Position numbers and translations under genes: made by a program. Shown one piece after another: positions 12,201 to 21,200 of a DNA stretch of 64,000 bases (position 1 is its first letter; every line of letters starts with the position of its first letter). Below the pieces are notes generated by a model. The model saw nothing but the letters and a program-made list of their open reading frames with translations, was not told where the DNA came from and did no database searches. Source of the stretch: Effrenium voratum (lineage: Eukaryota > Sar > Dinophyceae > Suessiales > Symbiodiniaceae); NCBI GenBank assembly GCA_963377175.1, contig CAUJNA010001014.1, positions 1 to 64,000 on the forward strand. Reading direction: 5' to 3'.

Positions 12201-15200
12201 AGTTTTCATCAGTTTTCGCCTGGAGACAAACGTGAACACGTTGACATAATTTTGTGAACTGATGTGTAGTCAGAATAGAGCAAGAACAAATAACAAGACA
12301 TCTCCAGCTTTGCAAAATTGTGCGATCTACTGACTTGCCTCTACCGGACTCCATCAACTACCGAAGTCAAGAACAGTTTGATCTTCCAGGCACAATCAGC
12401 AGCACTATGCTGTAAAAGGCTGGTGTAATGGCCTGGGTTGCAGGAGCAAGGCAGAAAAAAAATACCAGATGTCTATCATGACAGTCCTGATGAGGTGATC
12501 GAAGTGGTGGAAATGGTGTCGGTGATCTGCAACAACGATCTCTGTCTCTCGGACACGCTCACAAAATCTCACGAAAAATATCACGAAATATGCGGTAATG
12601 GTTTCACATGTTTCAGGGGCCCTAGTCCTAATCTATCCGAATCATCCTTAAAGATTCATCGCAATGGGAAGTGGAAAATCAAGTTCAAGGCGCCGTGCAG
12701 GGAGCGCAGCTGCCATCCGCCAGCACATATGTCCCGAACTCGCAACTGCCACAGCCACGTCCCACACGACCTGCTAAGCAGCTGCCAGGCTCTCCTTGTG
12801 GACAATGCGCCTCACAAGAAGATGCAGCACATTAAACTTTAAACATGCTCTTAACATGCTCTAAACACGCTCTAAACATAAGGCCTCACTCCAAACCCCC
12901 GCAACGACTACAAGGGCAACAACCTGTCCTCACTCTCACCAAACGCCTGGCTTCCACAAAACAAGGTGGTCAGTGAGCATCGACCGTTTACTTTACAATG
13001 GCACCAGCCCACTGACATCTGACAACTCACAGGATAGATCGGAATAGAGGTTGGGGTTGGAAGGGGCGACGGGCAAACAGTGCGCAAATATGTCCCTGAA
13101 GGACCAGCGCAACCTCAACCACACACATGCGGAATTACCAGTACCCTGGACTGCTGGCAGTACTATACATTTTGCAGTGCGAGGAGTAGGGCATCCAGTG
13201 GGACACTCTGTTACTGCATGGCACCAGTCTTTGTTACGATCGGACCCATATGCTTCCTGCTAGGCAACGCTTGGCAGCAGCAAACATGCATTTTTTTTGT
13301 TCTGCTTCTTCTTCTTCTTCCTCACCACTCCAATTCAGAATGGAACCCAAAACAAACACACTGTCAGCCCAGCACAGAGCAGCACACAACGCATCGCAAT
13401 GCCACTGGAAGAACCCATAGCCAAGGCTACAAAACGCATGGACAAACCCTCCCTCCTCTGGGACCATGTTAGCGTGTCTAAACATCCTTTGCAACTTGTT
13501 GAAAGCGTTTGCCTTTTCTGCTTGACCTGCGGAGCTTGTCTGCTCAAAAGCAATTTTGACGATACAATCAAACACATGCGTCACATGCGTAACAAACATA
13601 TCAGTCGAACAAAAACTGAAAAGAGACCTCCAAAGACTGTTCCCCAAAGAATATACTACAATATTGGATTTTTTTGGGCGTTGTTCGGGATCGTATTTCA
13701 AGATGTTGTTTCAAGATCGTTTGAAAATTCAATTTGAAGCATGTCTCAAGCAATTTCAGGGCTGCATATATCATTGAATCTGCAACAGCCTTGCTTCAGG
13801 AATCTCGCCGTCATTATGACATAATCTTAAAAACCTACCCCTAATCGAAGAGGGCAGAACATCCAAACATCAGCTGTCGCAGTTCAATCCTAGGCACCTC
13901 CGCCTTGCAGCGAAACACTGAGAAATTTCCACTTGTTGTGTCTGCAAACATGCCTGGCGCTAGAGGCATGCTTTGATGCAAAACGATGCACCACAATGTA
14001 AAAGATTTCACTCAAACACTTTGACAGTCTGCACTTCTGGGCACTTTCACAGTGCTGCGCCTCCCTTTTGAAGAGGAGCATTTAGCCCACCATCGCACAC
14101 AAGTCCATCAACACAGCGCTGGCATTTAACGCCATCCCAAAAAGCCCCAACCGAGCAAAAGCAGTCCTGCCATGAGATGAAATGTTTGCTTGAAAGATCA
14201 TCCTTGTTGTTAGCCTGCTGATATCAAGACAACGAAGGTCAGTCGCAAGACTGTTGCAAAGGACTGTACTCAAAGGTGCGATGACCGTAATGACGACAGT
14301 GACACTTGTGAAATCAACGCCAATGATGAAAACAATCAAAACAATGACGATGATGACGGTGACAACAACGACGATGGCGACGATGATGATAACGGTGATG
14401 GTACATAAACAAATATATATATATATGGATAGCGATAGTGATGGTGATGGTGATGATAACGATAATGATAATGCTGGTGCTAATGACGATAAAGCTAATG
14501 ATGATGCTGATGATGCTGCTGATGCCCATGGTGCTGCTGCTGCTGGTGATGCTGCTCATAATGACGATGCTGATGATAATGGATGCTGCTGCTGAAGACG
14601 ATGCTGCTGCCCATGCTGCCCACGCTGCTGATGAAGATGAAGATGAAGATGAAAATGAAGATGAAAGTGAAGATGAAAATGAAGATGGTGGATGCAGCTG
14701 AAGATGAAGATGAAGATGATGATGATCACGATGACGATGTGCTGCTGATGTTGCTTATGATGATGCTCAAGATGAAGATGATCATGTAGATGAAGATGAA
14801 GATGATGAACATGATGTTAATGATAATGGAAAATGATGGATGCAGCTGAAGATGAAGATGAAGATGAAGATGAAGATGAAGATGATGATGATGATGATGA
14901 TGGTGATGACTACGAGTATCATGATGTATCATCTCGGTAACGGATGAAAAATGATGAAAATAGATTGTAACATAATGTAATGATTTGTAATGGTAGTATC
15001 AGCGATGATCCAGTTGAGCTGCATTCTCAGTCCTGGGAAGTGCTGGCTCCTTTGATAGACGTTGTCTGATGGGCCCCACAGCTGAGACAGGTTGTGGCAC
15101 CAAAATCATCTTGGTAGCGACCAACCTGCGGCAAGGCTGAAGCCACGTGACTTCGCAATGAGACGACCCAACTTGGGAAGTAGCTTAGCTCTAAGCTCTA

Positions 15201-18200
15201 CTTTAGCTCTACTTCTAAGCTCTACTTCTAAGCTCTACTTCTAAGCTCTACTTCTAAGCTCTACTTCTAAGCTCTACTTCTAAGGTCTACTTCTAAGCTC
15301 TACTTCTAAGCTCTACTTCTAAGCTCTACTTCTAAGCTCTACTTCTAAGCTCTACTTCTAAGCTCTACTTTAGCTCTACTTCTAAGCTCTAATTCTAAGC
15401 TCTACTTTAGCTCTACTTCTAAGCTCTACTTCTAAGCTCTACTTCTAAGCTCTACTTCTAAGCTCTGCTTCTAAGCTCTACTTCTACTCTACTTCTAAGC
15501 TCTACTTCTAAGCTCTAATTCTAAGCTCTACTTCTAAGCTCTACTTCTTCGCTCTACTTCTAAGCTTTACTTCTAAGCTCTGCTTCTAAGCTCTACTTCT
15601 AAGCTCTACTTCTAAGCTCTACTTCTAAGCTCTACTTCTTCGCTCTACTTGTAAGCTCTACTTCTAAGCTCTACTTCTAAGCTCTACTTCTAAGCTCTAC
15701 TTCTAAGCTCTACTTCTAAGCTCTACTTCTAAGCTCTACTTCTAAGCTCTACTTCTAAGCTCTACTTCTAAGCTCTACTTCTAAGCTCTACTTCTCTACT
15801 TCTAGCTCTACTTCTAAGCTCTACTTCTAAGCTCTACTTCTAAGCTCTACTTCTAAGCTCTACTTCTAAGCTCTACTTCTAAGCTCTACTTCTAAGCTCT
15901 ACTTCTAAGCTCTACTTCTAAGCTCTACTTCTAAGCTCTATTTCTAAGCTCTACTTCTAGGCTCTACTTCTAAGCTCTACTTCGAAGCTCTACTTCGAAG
16001 CTCTACTTCTAAGCTCTACTTCTAAGCTCTTCTAAGCTCTACTTCTAAGCTCTACTTCTAAGCTCTACTTTAGCTCTACTTTAGCTCTACTTTAGCTCTT
16101 AGCTACTTAGCTCTACTTCCAAGCTCTGCTTCTAAGCTCTAATTCTAAGCTTTAATTCTAAGCTCTGCTTCCAAGCTCTACTTCTAAGCTCTACTTCCAA
16201 GCTCTACTTCTAAGCTCTACTTCTAAGCTCTACTTCTAAGCTCTACTTCTAAGCTCTACTTCTAAGCTCTACTTCTAAGCTCTACTTCTAAGCTCTACTT
16301 CTAAGCTCTACTTCTAAGCTCTACTTCTAAGCTCTACTTCGAAGCTCTACTTCGAAGCTCTACTTCTAAGCTCTACTTCTAAGCTCTACTTCTAAGCTCT
16401 ACTTCTAAGCTCTACTTCTAAGCTCTACTTCTAAGCTCTACTTCTAAGCTCTACTTCTAAGCTCTACTTCTAAGCTCTACTTCAAAGCTCTACTTCAAAG
16501 CTCTACTTCAAAGCTCTACTTCTAAGCCCTACTTCCAAGCTCTACTTCTAAGCTCTACTTCTAAGCTCTTTTTCTACGCCGTAGAATTAGAGCTTAGAAT
16601 TAGAGCTTAGAAGTAGAGCTTAGAAGTAGGGCTTAGAAGTTAAGGGAGGGAGGGAGGGGGGGGGAAGGGAGGTCCGGGACGCAATGGAGGGAGGGGAGGG
16701 GGGCGTGAGGGAAAAGTAGAGCATAGCAGTAGAGCAAGAAGTAGAGCCTAAGAAGTAGAGCTTAAGAAGTAGAGCTTAGAAAGTAGAGCTTAGAGCTTAG
16801 AAGTAGAGCATCGAAGTAGAGCTTAGAATTGAGCATTATCGAGCTCTACTTCTAAGCTCTACTTCTAAGCTCTACTTCTAAGCTCTACTTGAAAGCTCTA
16901 CTTCTAAGCTCTACTTCTAAGCTCTACTTCTAAGCTCTACTTCTAAGCTCTACTTCTAAGCTCTACTTCTAAGCTCTACTTTAGCTCTACTTCTAAGCTC
17001 TACTTCTAAGCTCTACTTCGAAGCTCTACTTCTAAACTCTACTTTAGCTCTACTTTATCTCTACTTCTAAGCTCTACTTCTAAGCTCTACTTCTAAGCTC
17101 TACTTCTAAGTTCTACTTCTAAGCTCTACTTCTAAGCTCTACTTCTAAGCTCTACTTCTAAGCTCTACTTCTAAGCTCTACTTCTTAGCTCTACTTGTAA
17201 GCTCTACTTCTAAGCTCTACTTCTAAGCTCTACTTCTAACTTCTAAGCTCTACTTCGAAGCTCTACTTCTAAACTCTACTTTAGCTCTACTTTATCTCTA
17301 CTTCTAAGCTCTACTTCTAAGCTCTACTTCTAAGCTCTACTTCTAAGTTCTACTTCTAAGCTCTACTTCTAAGCTCTACTTCTAAGCTCTACTTCTAAGC
17401 TCTACTTCTAAGCTCTACTTCTTCGCTCTACTTGTAAGCTCTACTTCTAAGCTCTACTTCTAAGCTCTACTTCTAAGCTCTACTTCTAAGCTCTACTTCT
17501 AAGCTCTACTTCTAAGCTCTACTTCTAAGCTGTACTTCTAAGCTCTACTTCTAAGCTCTACTTCTAAGCCCTAAGCTTTACCTTAGCTCTACTTTACCTC
17601 TACTTTAGCACTACTTTAGCTCTTAGCTCTACTTTAGTTTTTAGCTTTACTTTAGCTCTTAGCTCTACTTTAGCTCTACTTAGCTCTACTTCCAAGCTCT
17701 ACTTCTAAGCTCTAATTCTAAGCTCTAATTCTCAAGCTCTACTTCTAAGCTCTACTTCTAAGCTCTATTTTTAAGCTCTACTTCTAAGCTCTACTTCCAA
17801 GCCCTACTTCTAAGCTCTACTTCCAAGCTCTACTTCTAAGCTCTAGTTCTAAGCTCTACTTCTAAGCTCTACTTCTAAGCTCTACTTCTAAGCTCTACTT
17901 CTAAGCTCTACTTCTAAGCTCAACTTCTAAGCTCTCTAAGCTCTACTTCTAAGCTCTACTTCTAAGCTCTACTTCTAGCTCTACTTCTAAGCTCTACTTC
18001 TAAGCTCTACTTCTAAGCTCTACTTCTAAGCTTACTTCTAAAGCTCTACTTCTAAGCTCTACTTCTAAGCTCTAATTCTAAGCTCTACTTCTAAGCTCTA
18101 CTTCGAAGCTCTACTTCTAAGCTCTACTTCTAAGCTCTACTTCTAAGCTCCACTTCTAAGCTCTACTTCTAAGCTCTACTTCTAAGCTCTGCTTCTAAGC

Positions 18201-21200
18201 TCTACTTCTAAGCTCTACTTCTAAGCTCTACTTCTAAGCTCTACTTCTAAGCTCTACTTCTAAGCTCTACTTTAGCTCTACTTCTAGCTCTACTTCTAAG
18301 CTCTACTTCTAAGCTCTACTTCTAAGCTCTACTTCCAAGCTCTACTTCTAAGCTCTAATTCTAAGCTCTAATTCTCAAGCTCTACTTTTAAGCTCTACTT
18401 CTAAGCTCTACTTTTAAGCTCTACTTCTAAGCTCTACTTCTAAGCTCTACTTCTAAGCTCTACTTCAAAGCTCTACTTCTAAGCTCTACTTCTAAGCTTC
18501 TACTTCTAAGCTCTACTGTAGCTCTACTTTAGCTCTAAGCTCTACTTCTACAGCTCTACTTCTAAGCTCTACTTCTAAGCTCTACTTCTAAGCTCTACTT
18601 CTAAGCTCTACTTCGAAGCTCTACTTCTAAGCTCTAGCTTACTTCTAAGCTCTACTTCTAAGCTCTACTTCTAAGCTCTACTTCTAAGCTCTACTTCTAA
18701 GCTCTACTTCTAAGCTCTACTTCTAAGCTCTACTTCTAAGCTCTACTCTACTAGCTTTATTTTTAGCTCTACTTTAGCTCTTAGCTCTACTTTAGCTCTT
18801 AGCTCTACTCTAGCTCTTAGCTCTACTTTAGCTCTTAGTTCTACTTTTAGCTCTTAACTCTACTTTAGCTCTACTTTAGCTCTACTTTAGCTTAGCTCTA
18901 AGCTCTACTTCAGCTCTAAGCTCTACTTTAGGTCTACTTTAGCTTAGCTCTAAGCTCTACTTTAGCTCTAATTTTACTTTTCTACTTTACCTCTAAGCTC
19001 TACTTTAGCTCTACTTTAGCTTAGCTCTAAGCTCTACTTTAGCTCTAAGCTCTACTTTAGCTCTAAGCTCTACTTTAGCTCTATTTTAGCTCTACTTTAG
19101 CTCTACTTTAGCTCTACTTTAGCTCTACTTTAGCTCTACTTTAGCTCTAAGCTCTACTTTAGCTCTAAGCTCTACTTTAGCTCTACTTTTAGCTCTGAGC
19201 TCTAATTTAGCTCTACTTTAGCTCCACTTGAGCTCAAAGCTCTGCTCTACTTCTAAGCTCTACTTTAGACTTCTAAGCTCTACTTCTAAGCTCTACTTCT
19301 AAGCTCTACTTCTAAGCTCTACTTCTAAGCTCTACTTTAGCTCTACTTCAGCTCTAAGCTCTACTTTAGCTCTACTTTTAGCTTTACTTTTAGCTCTATT
19401 TTAGCTCTACTTTAGCTCTACTTTAGCTCTACTTTAGCTCTAAGCTCTACCTTAGCTTTACTTTTAGCTCTACTTTTTCTCTACTTTAGCTCAACTTTAG
19501 CTCTACTTTAGCTCTAAGCACTACTTTAGCTCTACTTTTAGCTCTACTTTTAGCTCTACTTTGGCTCTACTTTGGCTCTACTTTAGCTCTACTATCTACT
19601 TTAGCTCTACTTTAGCTCTACTTTAGCTCTAAGCTCTACTTTAGCTCTACTCTTAGCTCTACTTTAGCTCTTAGCTCTAAGCTCTACTTTTTAGCTCTAG
19701 CTTAGCTCTAAGCTCTACTTTAGCTCTTAGCTTTACTTTAGCTCTTAGCTCTACGTTAGCTCTACTTTAGCTCTTAGCTCTACTTTAGCTCTATTTTAGC
19801 TCTAAGCTCTACTTTAGCTCTACTTTAGCTCTACTTTAGCTCTACTTTAGCTCTACTTTCTACTTTAGCTCTACTTCAGCTCTAAGCTCTACTTTAGCTC
19901 TACTTTAGCTCTACTTTATCTGTAAGCTCTACTTTAGCTCTACTTTTGCTCTAAGCTCTACTTTAGCTCTAAGCTCTACTTTAGCTCTACTTTAGCTCTA
20001 CTTTAACTCTACTGCAGCTCTACTTTAGCTCTACTTTAGCTCTAAGCTCTACTTTAGCTCTACTCTAGCTCTACTTTAGCTCTAAGCTCTACTTTAGCTC
20101 TAAGCTCTACTTTAGCTCTACTTTTAGCTCTTACCTCTACTTTACCTCTACTTTAGCTCTACGTTAGCTCTACTTTAGCTCTACTTTAGCTCTACTGTAG
20201 CTCTACTTTAGCTCTACTTTACCTCTAAGCTCTACTTTAGCTCTACTTTTAGCTCTACTTTAGCTCTTAGCTCTACTTTAGCGCTTAGCTCTACTTTAGC
20301 TCTTAGCTCTACTTTAGCTCTACTTTAGCTCTAAGCTCTACTTTAGCTCTAAGCTCTACTTTAGCTCTACTTTAGCTCTACTTTAGCTCTTAGCTCTACT
20401 TTAGCTCTTAGCTCTACTTTAGCTCTACTTTAGCTCTACTTTAGCTCTACTTTAGCTCTACTTTAGCTCTAGTTGTTATGCATGCATCTGCAACTTGCCC
20501 AAGGAGAAGTGACGAAGTTTCCATTGGCTCAATGGTCTCCTTCTTCAGCACTGTACGACCCTGGAGCACAGGGATTGCATCCAGCGCTACCCACGGAGGC
20601 CTCTGCGAAGCCTGGCAAGATCTCCACTGCGAGGTGAGAGATGATATGAAAGAAAAAGAAATAAAATGAAATGAATCAAAAAATGCATGAAAATGCATGA
20701 AAATGAAAGAAAATCAGAGAAGATCAGGTCTTTCAACATGTGCCTTGTGGGCGCTGCTGGCACACCGCAGTCTTCCCGAAGTCATCCGTCAGTTGACGCG
20801 AAAAACTCCCAGGCAAACATGTGCGACAAGTCCCTCAGCGTTCTTGATCCCAGGAAGATTTATGTCATAATTCAATCTTAGATATCAATAGATATCAGAC
20901 ATTATCAGATCCATCAGAATCATCAGATTCTCTTAGTTTCGTGTCTGGACGAATACAGAGCAAAGACAGCGCCAAACATGCCAACTTTGCTTCACTGCAG
21001 CATCTTCGACCACGAAGACGCACTGGCAAACTTCCCAAATTGTTAAACAAATGAAGCACAACTATGCATAACTGTTATGAATTACAAAAAGGTGTGAGAA
21101 ACAACGAATTGAGACGAAGCACCCTCCTCATTCTCGAGCCAACTTGCAGGCCGTTCTTCCACAAGTTGATCAGTGGCAAGGTTGAACAAACCTTGACCGC

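Noticed and set aside
11742..12257. Plus-strand ORF of 171 codons
   Set aside because: No recognisable features, opposite in strand to the surrounding exons, and typical of random openness in this composition.
13234..13737. Overlapping 155-codon (-) and 146-codon (+) frames
   Set aside because: No domain, and equal openness on both strands; no supported splice pair.
14254..14932. Asp/Glu-, Met/Leu- and His-rich proteins on both strands
   Set aside because: All frames follow from GAT/GCT triplet repeats; no splice sites or domain support any one of them.
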